Origin: CADEED01 sp036677145
GTDB taxonomy: Bacteria > Pseudomonadota > Gammaproteobacteria > Steroidobacterales > Steroidobacteraceae
Assembly: GCA_036677145.1 (NCBI GenBank)
Contig: JAKFFF010000057.1
Span: 1 to 64,000, forward strand
Direction of reading: 5' to 3'
Length of the DNA: 64,000 nt
Part shown: positions 49,767 through 59,050 of the stretch, one piece after another
Layout of the letters: every line of letters starts with the position of its first letter
How positions within the stretch are numbered: the first letter of the stretch is position 1
Translations under genes and position numbers: made by a program
Notes under the pieces: model-generated
What the model was told of the DNA's origin: nothing
Database searches by the model: none
Seen by the model: only the letters and a program-made list of their open reading frames with translations

Positions 49767-52535
49767 ATGACTTCGCGCCCCGACCTCGTCCTCGTCGACG
49801 GTTCGTCGTATCTGTACCGCGCTTTCCACGCGTTGCCGCCATTCACCAATTCGCGGGGTGAACCGACCGGTGCGGTGTTCGGCGTGCTCAACATGCTCAC
49901 GAAATTTCTCAAGGACTACGATCCTGAGAGAATCGCGGTCGTATTCGACGCGCCGGGCAAGACGTTTCGCGACGAACTGTTCGCGGAATACAAAGCCCAT
50001 CGTCCACCGATGCCGGACGATTTGCGTGCGCAGATCCAGCCGCTGTTCGAAGCAGTCAAGGGCATGGGTCTGCCGATCCTGCGCGAAAGCGGCGTCGAAG
50101 CCGACGATGTGATCGGCACGCTCGCCTGCACCGCCGCAAAAGAGAATCTCAGCGTCCTGATCTCCACCGGCGACAAGGACATGGCGCAGCTCGTATCTCC
50201 GCAGATCACGCTGATCAACACGATGAGCAACACACTGCTCGATCGCGCAGGTGTCAAAGCGAAATTCGATGTGTTTCCCGAGCAGATCATCGACTACCTC
50301 GCGCTGGTGGGCGACAGCTCGGACAACATTCCGGGAATCGACAAAGTGGGACCCAAGACCGCCGCGAAATGGCTCGGCCAGTATCAGACGCTCGACGCGT
50401 TGATTACCGACGCCGCCAACGTGAGCGGCAAGGTGGGCGAAAACCTGCGCGCCGGACTGGCGACGCTCGAGCTGGCGCGCAAGCTCGCGACGATCCGCAC
50501 GGACCTCACGCTGCCGGTCGCGCTCGACGATCTCAAACGCAAATCACCCGACACCGACGCGTTGCGCACACTTTATTCCAGACTCGAATTGCGTTCGTTG
50601 CTCAAGCAACTCGATGGCGGCGCGGCACCGACGGCTCCCGACGCTCCGGCCGCCAGTGGGAGCCCGGCGATCGAGGGTGCTCCGGCCGCCGCCGGCATCA
50701 ACCCGGGCGCGCAGATCATCGCCGCAGCTCCGCGTCTCTACGAAACCATCACCACCGATGCGCAGCTCGACGCCTGGATCACGCAACTCGAGGCCGCGAA
50801 GCTTTTCGCGTTCGACACCGAGACGACGAGTCTCGAATACATGAAGGCGGAGATCGTCGGCGTTTCATTCGCCATTTCACCCGGCAAGGCTGCCTATCTA
50901 CCTCTGCGGCACGACTACCCCGGCGCACCGGACCAGCTCGACCGCGACGCGAGCCTGGCGAAGCTGAAGCCACTGCTCGAGTCCGCGAGTCACGAGAAAG
51001 TCGGGCATAACCTCAAGTACGACGCGCACGTACTCGCCAATCACGGCATCCGCCTTGCTGGCATGCGCTTCGACTCGATGCTGGAGTCATACGTCTGGAA
51101 CAGCGTGGTCCGGCACGACATGGACTCCGCGGCGGAGCGTTATCTCGGCATCCGCACGATTCATTACGAAGACGTCGCGGGAAAAGGCGCAAAGCAGATT
51201 CCGTTCAGCCAGGTTTCGGTGGAGAAGGCCTCCGAGTATTCGGCGGAAGATTCGGACGTGACATTGCGGCTGCACGAGGTGCTGTGGCCGCAAATCACCG
51301 CTCAGCCCGTGCTGCGCAAGCTCTACGAAGAAATCGAACAGCCACTCGTGCCCGTTCTCGGGCGCATGGAAGAACACGGCGTGCTGCTCGACCGTCAGAT
51401 GCTGCGCACGCAGAGCGGAGAGCTCGCAAAGCGCCTCATGGAAGTTCTCGGTGAAGCACACAAGGAAGCCGGCGCGCCATTCAATCTCGACTCGCCGAAA
51501 CAGCTTTGCGCCATCCTGTTCGAGAAGATGCAGCTGCCGGTCATTCGCAAGACGCCGACGGGACAGCCATCCACCGCCGAGGACGTGCTCGAAGAACTCG
51601 CCGCGAGTTATCAACTTCCGAAACTCATCCTCGAGCACCGCAGCCTTTCAAAACTCAAGTCGACATACACCGACAAGTTGCCCGAGCAGATCAATCCGAA
51701 AACCGGTCGCGTGCATACGAGTTACCACCAGGCCGTAGCCGCAACCGGCCGACTTTCGTCGCAGGACCCCAATCTGCAAAACATCCCGATCCGCACTCCG
51801 GAAGGACGGCGCATCCGCCAGGCGTTCATCGCGCCGCCCGGTCACCTGCTGCTCGCGGCCGATTACTCGCAGATCGAGCTGCGCATCATGGCGCACCTGT
51901 CGGGTGATGAAGGTTTACTGAATGCGTTCGCGAGCGACAAGGATATCCACCAGGCCACCGCATCCGAGGTGTTCGGCGCGAAACTCGATGAAGTAACCGC
52001 CGACCAGCGCCGTTCCGCGAAGGCGATCAACTTCGGCCTCATCTATGGCATGAGTGCGTTCGGGCTCGCAAAGCAACTCGGCATACCGCGTGGCGCGGCC
52101 CAGGAGTACATCGATCTCTATTTCGCGCGTTACCCCGGTGTGAAGCGCTACATGGAAGAGACGCGCGCGCAGGCAAAGGCGCAAGGCTATGTCGAGACGG
52201 TTTTCGGCCGTCGGCTCTATCTACCTGACATCAATGCGCGCAACAAGCAGTTCCAGCAGGCGGCCGAGCGCGCCGCCATCAACGCGCCGATGCAGGGGAC
52301 GGCCGCCGACATCATCAAGCGCGCAATGATCGCCGTGGACGAGTGGTGCGCCGACCGTGCGCGCGGCGCGCGATTGATCATGCAGGTTCACGACGAACTC
52401 GTTCTCGAGGTAGAAGACGCCCGCCTGGAAGAAGTCAGCGCGGCGGTGCGCGAACACATGATGAGCGCGGCCAACCTGCGCGTGCCGCTCAAGGTCGATG
52501 TCGGATCCGGCGCGAACTGGGACCAGGCGCACTAG
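49767..52535 (+). CDS. polA: DNA polymerase I
   Basis: 922 residues from ATG 49767. 5' nuclease domain (LVDGSSYLYRAFHALPP, STGDKDMAQLV, GDSSDNIPGI), an Ala/Pro linker near 290-330, 3'-5' exonuclease with FDTETTSLEY and EKVGHNLKYDAH, and family A polymerase motifs A (LLAADYSQIELRIMAHLS), B (RRSAKAINFGLIYG) and C (MQVHDELVLEV). Exonuclease acidic residues are intact, so proofreading is likely kept. Gap filling, Okazaki processing, repair. Confidence 0.96.
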   Translation: MTSRPDLVLVDGSSYLYRAFHALPPFTNSRGEPTGAVFGVLNMLTKFLKDYDPERIAVVFDAPGKTFRDELFAEYKAHRPPMPDDLRAQIQPLFEAVKGMGLPILRESGVEADDVIGTLACTAAKENLSVLISTGDKDMAQLVSPQITLINTMSNTLLDRAGVKAKFDVFPEQIIDYLALVGDSSDNIPGIDKVGPKTAAKWLGQYQTLDALITDAANVSGKVGENLRAGLATLELARKLATIRTDLTLPVALDDLKRKSPDTDALRTLYSRLELRSLLKQLDGGAAPTAPDAPAASGSPAIEGAPAAAGINPGAQIIAAAPRLYETITTDAQLDAWITQLEAAKLFAFDTETTSLEYMKAEIVGVSFAISPGKAAYLPLRHDYPGAPDQLDRDASLAKLKPLLESASHEKVGHNLKYDAHVLANHGIRLAGMRFDSMLESYVWNSVVRHDMDSAAERYLGIRTIHYEDVAGKGAKQIPFSQVSVEKASEYSAEDSDVTLRLHEVLWPQITAQPVLRKLYEEIEQPLVPVLGRMEEHGVLLDRQMLRTQSGELAKRLMEVLGEAHKEAGAPFNLDSPKQLCAILFEKMQLPVIRKTPTGQPSTAEDVLEELAASYQLPKLILEHRSLSKLKSTYTDKLPEQINPKTGRVHTSYHQAVAATGRLSSQDPNLQNIPIRTPEGRRIRQAFIAPPGHLLLAADYSQIELRIMAHLSGDEGLLNAFASDKDIHQATASEVFGAKLDEVTADQRRSAKAINFGLIYGMSAFGLAKQLGIPRGAAQEYIDLYFARYPGVKRYMEETRAQAKAQGYVETVFGRRLYLPDINARNKQFQQAAERAAINAPMQGTAADIIKRAMIAVDEWCADRARGARLIMQVHDELVLEVEDARLEEVSAAVREHMMSAANLRVPLKVDVGSGANWDQAH

Positions 52536-52588
52536 CGCCGGGGAAGTCGCGGATTCCGATACCGCAGGCTCGCCTAACAGGATTTGTT

Positions 52589-52606
52589 TGTCGTCAGTCG
52601 ACGACA
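52589..52606. repeat. Inverted repeat between polA and the barrel gene
   Basis: TGTCGTC/GACGACA perfect 7-bp arms, 4-nt spacer. No T-tract, so an operator for the barrel gene or a weak hairpin at the polA 3' end. Confidence 0.35.
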
Positions 52607-52716
52607 GGTTGTGCGGCGAATCGTGGAGCGCGTCACAATGACGCCACGAATTCATGAACCGTTAAGGTTTCCCGGACTCTAATCCGGCTTCCTAACCACC
52701 GCAGGAGAGGTCTCAC

Positions 52717-53292
52717 ATGAACATGAAGTTCGCCACGCTCGCAGCGCTTGGCGCTTTCGCACTCATCGCCGCAGCGCCACGCGCCGAAGCCGCCGACAAT
52801 GGCTTCTATCTAGGCGCCGGCATCACCCGGACCGATTTCAAGCTGAGCGTGGACGATTTCGACGACACGGAAACGCTCGATGACAGCTCGTTCAAGGTCA
52901 TCGCCGGCTTCCGGCCCCTCAACTGGCTTGCGTTTGAGGCGAATTACGTCGACCTGGGCGAAGCCGAGTTCACCGATGGCAGCGGCGTCTCGATTGAATC
53001 CACGGCGTTGACGGCATCCGCGCTGTTCCTCGCGGAGGTCGGCATCGTCGACTTCTATGCCCGTGCCGGCGTCGTGAAGTGGGATTCAGATTTCCGCGTG
53101 AACAATGGTGTTGGCGTTACGCGTGCCTCGGATGACGGTGTCGAACCGACGTTCGGCGCGGGGGTTGGCGTGCACTTCGGCAGCATCGGCGCCCGACTCG
53201 AATATGAAATGTTCGATACGGAAGCGCTCGATGACTACGTGAACAACGATATTCGGACACTTTCGTTGAGCGTCACGTACACATTTCTGTAG
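52717..53292 (+). CDS. Outer-membrane beta-barrel protein (OmpA/OmpW-like)
   Basis: 191 residues, AGGAGAGG before the ATG. Signal peptide (AAAPRAEAAD). About eight alternating strands with aromatic girdles (NGFYLGAGITRTDF, NWLAFEANYVDLGE, VDFYARAGVVKWD, LSLSVTYTFL) ending in Leu after aromatic residues, the usual barrel C-terminus. Acidic extracellular loops (DDFDDTETLDD) may bind cations. No OmpA peptidoglycan domain. Confidence 0.85.
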   Translation: MNMKFATLAALGAFALIAAAPRAEAADNGFYLGAGITRTDFKLSVDDFDDTETLDDSSFKVIAGFRPLNWLAFEANYVDLGEAEFTDGSGVSIESTALTASALFLAEVGIVDFYARAGVVKWDSDFRVNNGVGVTRASDDGVEPTFGAGVGVHFGSIGARLEYEMFDTEALDDYVNNDIRTLSLSVTYTFL

Positions 53293-53458
53293 CGCAGACG
53301 CTACAGGTCGCATCGCAACCACATGATTTTTCGATAGGATTTTTTAGAAAATCTCGGAACCTTTCCGATGGGACCTGTGTCTGACCATGTGAGCGCGTAA
53401 AACCGCTCCCCGCTTCCCTCCCTGAGCGGGTAGCCCGGTTCACGAGACCTGTGCCGGG
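53287..53458 (+). ncRNA. Hairpin-rich region after the barrel gene, possible small RNA
   Basis: Consecutive perfect stems: 53287-53306 (CTGTAGCG arms, covering the stop codon), 53338-53353 (GATTTT/AAAATC), 53354-53368 (TCGGAA/TTCCGA), 53391-53408 (GAGCG/CGCTC), 53409-53430 (CCCGCT/AGCGGG), 53434-53458 (CCCGG/CCGGG with inner CAC/GTG), then the terminator. It is a long 3' untranslated region or a separate small RNA. No known RNA family recognised. Confidence 0.4.
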
Positions 53459-53466
53459 TTAGTCTG

Positions 53467-53501
53467 GCCCCGGTGGTTCTGCCACCGGGGCTTTCTTTTT
53501 T
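53467..53501 (+). terminator. Rho-independent terminator
   Basis: Perfect 10-bp stem GCCCCGGTGG/CCACCGGGGC (53467-53476 and 53482-53491), 5-nt loop TTCTG, then TTTCTTTTTT. Ends the barrel-gene or small-RNA transcript at the convergent engB stop. Confidence 0.9.
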
Positions 53502-54094
53502 CAGACGTCAGGAGAATCCCGGAGCATGTGTTCGAGGCGCTTCTGTGCCGTCTGAACACCGGTTTTTTCCATTGCGGAAAACACCTGCGCACTTACTCCT
53601 TCAGGCAGCGTCCGTTCTGCCTCTTTGAGCGCCGCCGCGCGGTCGCGCTGATTGAGCTTGTCCGCCTTGGTCAACAAGACATGGACCTGCCATTGGGCCG
53701 CGGCCGCCCATGAAACCAATTGCAGATCCTGATCAGAGATTCCCCTCCGGATGTCCACGATGAGGAACAACCCGGCGATACATGCGCGCTCAGGCAAGGT
53801 CTCGATGAGCGCGATCCACTGCGCACGGTCGACTGGCGACGCCTGGGCATATCCGTAGCCGGGCAAATCGATGATCCGTTTCCCCTCGGCGATCTCGAAG
53901 AAGTTGAGTAGTTTGGTGCGGCCCGGGGTTTTGCTGGTTCGTGCGAGTCCGTTGCGAACCATGATCGCGTTGATGGCGCTCGACTTGCCGGCGTTCGAAC
54001 GCCCTGCGAACGCGACCTCCCGGCCCTCATCGGGTGGAAACTGCTCTGTGCCAGCCACCGACAGGAGGAAGCGCACATTGGGAAATTGGCTCAT
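53501..54094 (-). CDS. engB: Ribosome biogenesis GTPase EngB (YsxC/YihA)
   Basis: 197 residues from ATG 54094. G1 GRSNAGKSS (31-39), G2 Thr in KTPGRT, G3 DLPGYGYA (76-83), G4 TKADK. Needed for 50S subunit assembly. A longer upstream frame lacks a signal or recognisable sequence and was not used. Divergent from the cytochrome c4 gene, the same order as in Pseudomonas. Confidence 0.94.
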   Translation of the reverse strand: MSQFPNVRFLLSVAGTEQFPPDEGREVAFAGRSNAGKSSAINAIMVRNGLARTSKTPGRTKLLNFFEIAEGKRIIDLPGYGYAQASPVDRAQWIALIETLPERACIAGLFLIVDIRRGISDQDLQLVSWAAAAQWQVHVLLTKADKLNQRDRAAALKEAERTLPEGVSAQVFSAMEKTGVQTAQKRLEHMLRDSPDV

Positions 54095-54163
54095 CTTGCT
54101 GCTCGCGCTTCCTGAAACCCGGCTAGTGTACAATTCGCCGCCTTCCTGGGAGCCCGCAAGACC

Positions 54164-54832
54164 ATGATTGAGAGAAGATTTTCCGCCCCGTTCGCCGCCG
54201 CCCTCGTCTGCACGCTGTTCGGCATGAGCCACGCCGCCGTCGCGGATGAAGCCATCAAAGGCTCCGCCGAAGCAGGTGAAGCCAAAGCCGGTGTGTGCAC
54301 CGCCTGCCACGGGGTGAACGGCAACAGTGTGAACCCCGAATGGCCGAATCTCGCCGGCCAGAATGCCGCCTACATCCGAGAACAGCTCGAGATGTTCAAG
54401 GCCCGCAAGCGCATCAACGAGCTGATGTACCCGATCATCGCGCCGCTCAATGAGCAGGATTTCGCCGATCTCGCCGAATATTTCGCCAAGCAGACTCCCG
54501 CTGGGCTCGAAGCCGACCCTTCCTACTGGAAGGCAGGCGAGGCTTTGTACCGATCCGGTGACGTAGCGCGAAACATCCCGGCCTGCACCGCATGTCATGG
54601 ACCCGCGGGACAGGGCAACTCGGCCGCCGCATACCCGGCGCTGCGCGCGCAACACTCCGTGTATACGGTGAAACAGCTGCAGGATTACCACACCAAGAAC
54701 CGCTACCGCGACGGCACGGATCCGGCGAAGGTTCATGCAACACCCAACAGCGCGATGATGACCACGGTTGCAGAGCGGCTCACCCCCGAAGACATCCGCA
54801 ATCTCGCGTCCTACCTGCAAGGCCTGCGCTGA
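54164..54832 (+). CDS. Dihaem cytochrome c4
   Basis: 222 residues with signal peptide (FGMSHAAVA). Two cytochrome c domains, each with CTACH (first at 45-49, second in IPACTACHGPAGQGN), and distal Met candidates (ELMYPIIAPL; NSAMMTTVAERLT). Periplasmic electron carrier to terminal oxidases. Followed by dsbA after 24 nt, a conserved gammaproteobacterial pair. Confidence 0.93.
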   Translation: MIERRFSAPFAAALVCTLFGMSHAAVADEAIKGSAEAGEAKAGVCTACHGVNGNSVNPEWPNLAGQNAAYIREQLEMFKARKRINELMYPIIAPLNEQDFADLAEYFAKQTPAGLEADPSYWKAGEALYRSGDVARNIPACTACHGPAGQGNSAAAYPALRAQHSVYTVKQLQDYHTKNRYRDGTDPAKVHATPNSAMMTTVAERLTPEDIRNLASYLQGLR

Positions 54833-54856
54833 TACTCGCGCGCGAGGAGCTGAAAG

Positions 54857-55522
54857 ATGAATCGCTCATTTCATCTGCTCGCATCGGGTTTGCTGGCCGT
54901 ACTCGCATCGTCAGCCCATGGCGCAGGCGCGGCGACGGTTGGCCAGTGGCGCGCCGGGACTAACTACACGCTCGTACAGCCGCCCCAGCCTACAAACGCT
55001 GGGCCCGGCCAGGTCGAGGTGAACGAGGTGTTCTGGTACGGCTGCGGTCACTGCTACGCGCTCGATCCCACGCTCGAGAACTGGCGGCAGACCAAGGCCG
55101 GCTACATCGATTTCCATCGCATCCCGGTGATCTGGGGACCGGCACATCGGCAGCACGCGAAACTTTTCTACACGCTGCAGGCCCTGGGCCGCGGTGATCT
55201 GCATCCGAAGGTGTTCGACGCCATTCATCGCGACGGCAAAATGCTCGCGGCGGACGACGACGCCGGGGCCCGCGCGATGCATCTCGCGTTCCTCAAGGAT
55301 CACGGAGTGTCGGTCAAAGATTTCAACGCGGCGTATGACTCGCCTGCCGTTACGGCCAACGTACGGAGCGCGGAGGAAGCCACCTACCGGTTCTCCGTAT
55401 CGAGCGTTCCCGTGATGATCGTGAACGGCAAGTATTCGACCAGCGTGACGATGGCCGGCGGCACTCCGGCCGGCCTCCTGGCGTTGGTGGACGATCTCGC
55501 CGCCAGCGAGCGGCCGCGCTGA
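54857..55522 (+). CDS. dsbA: Thiol:disulfide interchange protein DsbA
   Basis: 221 residues. Signal peptide (LASSAHGAGA). Thioredoxin-fold active site Cys63-Gly-His-Cys66, with cis-Pro in VSSVPVMIVNG. The CGHC dipeptide differs from the CPHC of E. coli, which normally lowers oxidising power slightly. Introduces disulfides in exported proteins, including cytochrome precursors. Cotranscribed with cytochrome c4. Confidence 0.93.
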   Translation: MNRSFHLLASGLLAVLASSAHGAGAATVGQWRAGTNYTLVQPPQPTNAGPGQVEVNEVFWYGCGHCYALDPTLENWRQTKAGYIDFHRIPVIWGPAHRQHAKLFYTLQALGRGDLHPKVFDAIHRDGKMLAADDDAGARAMHLAFLKDHGVSVKDFNAAYDSPAVTANVRSAEEATYRFSVSSVPVMIVNGKYSTSVTMAGGTPAGLLALVDDLAASERPR

Positions 55523-55563
55523 GCCCCACGGACTCGGGCATAAATGCGCAAAACGGCGCGTAA

Positions 55564-56538
55564 ATGCTGAGCGCCTTCATTCCGCAGCCGCAAGGTCTCG
55601 CGCGCTTCGAACTGCGCGCGGGCGCGGCGATACCCGCAGATGCGATCTGGCTGGATCTGCTCGAACCAACGCCGACCGAGGAAAAGCAGGTCGAGAGTTT
55701 TCTCTCGATTGACGTGCCAACGCGCGACGAAATGCGCGAGATCGAATCCTCGAATCGCCTGTACGAAGAAGACGGCGCGCTCTACATGACCGCCACCGTC
55801 GTGACGAAACTCGATTCGGACCTGCCGGAAAGCACGCAGATCACGTTCATTCTCTCGAGCGTCAAGCTCGTGACGAATCGCTACGTGGATCCGCTGCCAT
55901 TCCGCCGCTTCATCGCATACGCCGAGCGGCACCCGAACTCCTGCAATAACCCGCCTGCCGTGCTTGCCGGGCTCGTGGAAGCCGTCGTCAATCGCGTCGC
56001 CGATGTCATCGAGCGCGTGGCCACCGACCTCGATGGCGCATCAGCGGATGTGTTCAGCGCATCCCGCCGCAAACGGGGCGCCATGCGCGATTTCCGTATG
56101 ACCCTCGAGCGTCTCGGCCAGAACGGCGAACTCATTTCCAAGGCGCGCGAAAGTCTCGTGAGCCTGGGCCGCATGCTGACCTTCGTGCAGCAGAGCACGA
56201 CGGTGCCAATGTCACAGGATGTACGGGCCCGGTTCCGCACGCTGACCCGCGACGTCATGGCCATGAGTGACCACGCCTCATTCCTGGGGACCAAGGTGGC
56301 TTTCATCCTCGACGCCACGCTCGGCCTGATCAACATCGACCAGAACAACATTCTCAAGATCTTCTCGGTCGTGACCGTTTTCCTGCTGCCGCCTTCGGTC
56401 ATCGGAGCCATTTACGGCATGAATTTCGACCAGATCCCGTGGCTGCACGACAGTTGGGGGTTCTGGGCCGCATTGGGACTGATGTTGGCGTCCGCCATTG
56501 GCCCATTCCTGTACTTCAAGCGGAAAGGCTGGCTGTGA
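55564..56538 (+). CDS. CorA-family divalent-metal transporter
   Basis: 324 residues. Long helical cytosolic domain, then two C-terminal membrane helices with the selectivity motif YGMNF between them (IGAIYGMNFDQIP). Ends in a basic FKRKGWL tail as in CorA. Mg2+/Co2+ or Zn2+ transport; paralogue identity cannot be fixed. 41 nt after dsbA. Confidence 0.92.
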   Translation: MLSAFIPQPQGLARFELRAGAAIPADAIWLDLLEPTPTEEKQVESFLSIDVPTRDEMREIESSNRLYEEDGALYMTATVVTKLDSDLPESTQITFILSSVKLVTNRYVDPLPFRRFIAYAERHPNSCNNPPAVLAGLVEAVVNRVADVIERVATDLDGASADVFSASRRKRGAMRDFRMTLERLGQNGELISKARESLVSLGRMLTFVQQSTTVPMSQDVRARFRTLTRDVMAMSDHASFLGTKVAFILDATLGLINIDQNNILKIFSVVTVFLLPPSVIGAIYGMNFDQIPWLHDSWGFWAALGLMLASAIGPFLYFKRKGWL

Positions 56539-56560
56539 CCGGCTAGAATCAGCAGCCCGC

Positions 56561-56637
56561 GCGCCCGTAGCTCAGCTGGATAGAGTGGCAGCCTCCGAAG
56601 CTGCAGGTCGTTGGTTCGAATCCAATCGGGCGCGCCA
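56561..56637 (+). tRNA. tRNA-Arg (anticodon CCG)
   Basis: 77 nt. Acceptor arms GCGCCCG/CGGGCGC, encoded CCA (56635-56637), TTCGAAT T-loop. The anticodon stem GCAGC/GCTGC encloses loop CTCCGAA with CCG at 56595-56597, reading CGG. No intron. Confidence 0.95.
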
Positions 56638-56679
56638 GATTTCACATGCCCAATTCTTCAATCGCTATACTTCGCGCCC

Positions 56680-57192
56680 ATGAGCAAGCAAGACTCCCAT
56701 TTCTTCAATAATTTCAGCCTCGTGCTGGGTATTTTGTTCGCCGTGACCATCGGCCTTTTCGTCTTCGCGCGCCATGTCGGTGCCGAACATCAGGTCAAAC
56801 AGGTCACGCGAGATCCGCGGTTCCTTGCGAGCGTTGACGAACGCCTGCAGCCCGCGGCCCGAGTGGCCGTTGCCGGCCAGGACAACTCGGCGTTGAAGAT
56901 CGAAAGTGTGGGGCCGGCCGGCCCGGCTGAAGTACTGCCTGCAGACGGTACAGCGGCATATGACACCGCCTGCGCCACCTGCCATGCGTCGGGCCTGGCG
57001 GGAGCCCCGAAAGTCGGCGATCACGCAGCCTGGGGACCTCGCATCCAGCAGGGCAAGGACACTCTCTACAAACACGCCATCGAGGGCTTCAACGGCAAGA
57101 CCGGCGTGATGCCCCCGAAGGGTGGGCGTACCACTTGGCCGGATGACCTCATCCGCCAGGCGGTCGATCACATGGTGGATCTGGACAAGTAA
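56680..57192 (+). CDS. Cytochrome c5-type protein, membrane-anchored
   Basis: 170 residues from ATG 56680. N-terminal uncleaved-looking anchor (FSLVLGILFAVTIGLFVFA), a linker, then a class I cytochrome c domain with Cys98-Ala-Thr-Cys-His102 and distal Met in TGVMPPKGG. Electron carrier at the periplasmic face. Convergent with comM. Confidence 0.9.
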   Translation: MSKQDSHFFNNFSLVLGILFAVTIGLFVFARHVGAEHQVKQVTRDPRFLASVDERLQPAARVAVAGQDNSALKIESVGPAGPAEVLPADGTAAYDTACATCHASGLAGAPKVGDHAAWGPRIQQGKDTLYKHAIEGFNGKTGVMPPKGGRTTWPDDLIRQAVDHMVDLDK

Positions 57193-57202
57193 GCGGCCGG
57201 GA

Positions 57203-58723
57203 TCACTCGACCGCGCGCCGCAGCTGCAGAGCTTCGGCCAGATGAACGGGGCCTATGGGCCCCGTTTGTTCATCCAGGTCCGCAATCGTCCGGGCCACTC
57301 GCAGCACGCGATGCAGGCCGCGCGCGGATAACCCGAATTTCGTGCGCGCCTGCGCCAGCAAGCGGCGGCCGTGCTTGTCCAGCCGGCACAACTTCTGCGC
57401 GTCACGGCCGGGGATTTCCACGTTGAGCATGCCGGTGCGCGCGATCTGGCGTTCGCGCGCGGAGCGCACTCGCGCGGCGATGCGCGCGGTGGACCACTGC
57501 GCATCTCCCGAAGCAACATCATCCAGCAACTCCTCGCTCGACAGCGAGGGCACCTCGATCCGCAGGTCGATGCGATCGAGCAGCGGGCCCGAAATACGCG
57601 CGCGATAACGCGCGATTTCTCCCGGCGCGCAACGGCAACGCCCGGAGGCGTCGCCGTAGTAGCCGCAGGGACAGGGATTCATCGCGGCCACCAGCTGGAA
57701 ACGCGCCGGATACTCCACGCGCAACGCGGCGCGCGCGATCGCAATGACGCCGGTCTCCAGCGGCTCGCGCAAAGATTCGAGCACGGCACGATTGAACTCC
57801 GGCAATTCATCGAGGAACAACACGCCGCGATGCGCGAGACTCGCCTCGCCCGGATGCGCGCGCGGTCCCCCACCGATGATGGCGCCTGCGGAAGCGCTGT
57901 GATGCGGCGCGCGAAACGGACGACGTCCGTATTCGCGCGCGTCGAAACCGCAGCCACTCACTGATGCGATCCCGGCGACGTCGAGTGCTTCGTCAGGATC
58001 GAGAGGTGGAAGCAGTCCCGGCAGGCGTCGCGCGAGCATGCTCTTGCCAGTGCCGGGAGGTCCGACCAATAGAAGACTGTGTCCGCCGGAAGCCGCGACC
58101 ACGAGCGCCCGCTTTGCCGCTGCCTGTCCGCGCACGTCGGCGAGATCCGGGACGCCGGCAAGCTTTGCATCCGACGAGTCGGCGCGGATCGTCGATTCGT
58201 CCGCACACGTTCCGCCCTTCACGTCGCACGCGGCTAACAAAGTTGACGGCCCGTGCGCGGCCGCTGGCGCGGCGAGCCATGCTTCGGCGAGATTCGCCGC
58301 GGGCACGACCACGCGCCGCGATTCGCGCCGCGCATGCGCGGCGGCGAGTAACACCCCCTTAACGGGCTTGAGCTCGCCCGCGAGACCGAGTTCTCCGTAG
58401 AACTCCGTGTCGGCGAGCGTCCGCTCATCGAATCGTATTTGCGACGACGCCAGCAGGATGCCAAGCGCGATCGGCAGATCGTAGCGGCAGCCTTCTTTCG
58501 GTAGATCCGCGGGTGAAAGATTGACGGTGATGCGGCCCGCTGGAAATTCAAATCCGGACGTGACGAGCGCGGCGCGCACACGATCCTTGCTCTCCTTCAC
58601 CGCGGTCGCTGGCAGACCCACGATCGAAAACGTGGGCAATCCACTGCCGAGATGAACTTCGACTTCGACGCGCGGAGCCGCAAGCCCCAGCTGCGCGCGG
58701 CTCGCGACGCGTGCGATTCCCAT
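57203..58723 (-). CDS. comM: ComM/YifB family AAA+ protein
   Basis: 506 residues. N-terminal Lon-like domain (PTFSIVGLPATAVKESKDRVRAAL), Walker A GPPGTGKSM, Walker B GVLFLDELPEF, a zinc-like cysteine loop (NPCPCGYYGDASGRCRC) and the C-terminal Mg-chelatase-like lid. Known as a hexameric helicase promoting branch migration in natural transformation. Good Shine-Dalgarno (AAGGAGGATTC). Downstream of ubiK on the same strand. Confidence 0.93.
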   Translation of the reverse strand: MGIARVASRAQLGLAAPRVEVEVHLGSGLPTFSIVGLPATAVKESKDRVRAALVTSGFEFPAGRITVNLSPADLPKEGCRYDLPIALGILLASSQIRFDERTLADTEFYGELGLAGELKPVKGVLLAAAHARRESRRVVVPAANLAEAWLAAPAAAHGPSTLLAACDVKGGTCADESTIRADSSDAKLAGVPDLADVRGQAAAKRALVVAASGGHSLLLVGPPGTGKSMLARRLPGLLPPLDPDEALDVAGIASVSGCGFDAREYGRRPFRAPHHSASAGAIIGGGPRAHPGEASLAHRGVLFLDELPEFNRAVLESLREPLETGVIAIARAALRVEYPARFQLVAAMNPCPCGYYGDASGRCRCAPGEIARYRARISGPLLDRIDLRIEVPSLSSEELLDDVASGDAQWSTARIAARVRSARERQIARTGMLNVEIPGRDAQKLCRLDKHGRRLLAQARTKFGLSARGLHRVLRVARTIADLDEQTGPIGPVHLAEALQLRRAVE

Positions 58724-58742
58724 GAATCCTCCTTGCTCATTG

Positions 58743-58764
58743 GCGCCGGCTTCCGTGCCGGCGC
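58743..58764 (-). other. Intercistronic hairpin between ubiK and comM
   Basis: Perfect 8-bp stem GCGCCGGC/GCCGGCGC with a 6-nt loop, no U-tract. It may be an mRNA-stability or processing element just upstream of the comM ribosome-binding site. Confidence 0.4.
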
Positions 58765-58780
58765 GGGCGCGCGATCCGGG

Positions 58781-59050
58781 TCAGCGACCGCCGGAGTTCC
58801 CGAGTTTTGATTCCAGATCAGCGACGCGCTTTTCCAGTTCTTCGAGGCGCGCGCGGGTGCGCTCGAGCACCTTGCGCTGCGCATCGAATTCATCGCGCCC
58901 GGCTAGATCGAGCTTGCCAAGATTCGCGCGCAACACCGCACGGAAGTTGTTTTCGATGTCTTCGCGCAGGCCTGAGGCACCGGATGCGAGCCCTGGCGGG
59001 AGGCCCTGCATCAGGCTGCGCAGCAATTCTTCGATCTTTGGAATCTCCAC
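58781..59050 (-). CDS. ubiK: UbiK-family ubiquinone biosynthesis accessory factor
   Basis: 89 residues from GTG 59050, with AGGAGG 8 nt upstream. All helical: DDUF-like N-terminus (EELLRSLMQGLPPGL), DIENNFRAVLRANLGKLDL and a C-terminal coiled coil (LERTRARLEELEKRVADLESKL), the YqiC/UbiK pattern. UbiK scaffolds late ubiquinone-synthesis enzymes. Longer upstream frames lack family resemblance. Confidence 0.87.
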   Translation of the reverse strand: MEIPKIEELLRSLMQGLPPGLASGASGLREDIENNFRAVLRANLGKLDLAGRDEFDAQRKVLERTRARLEELEKRVADLESKLGNSGGR

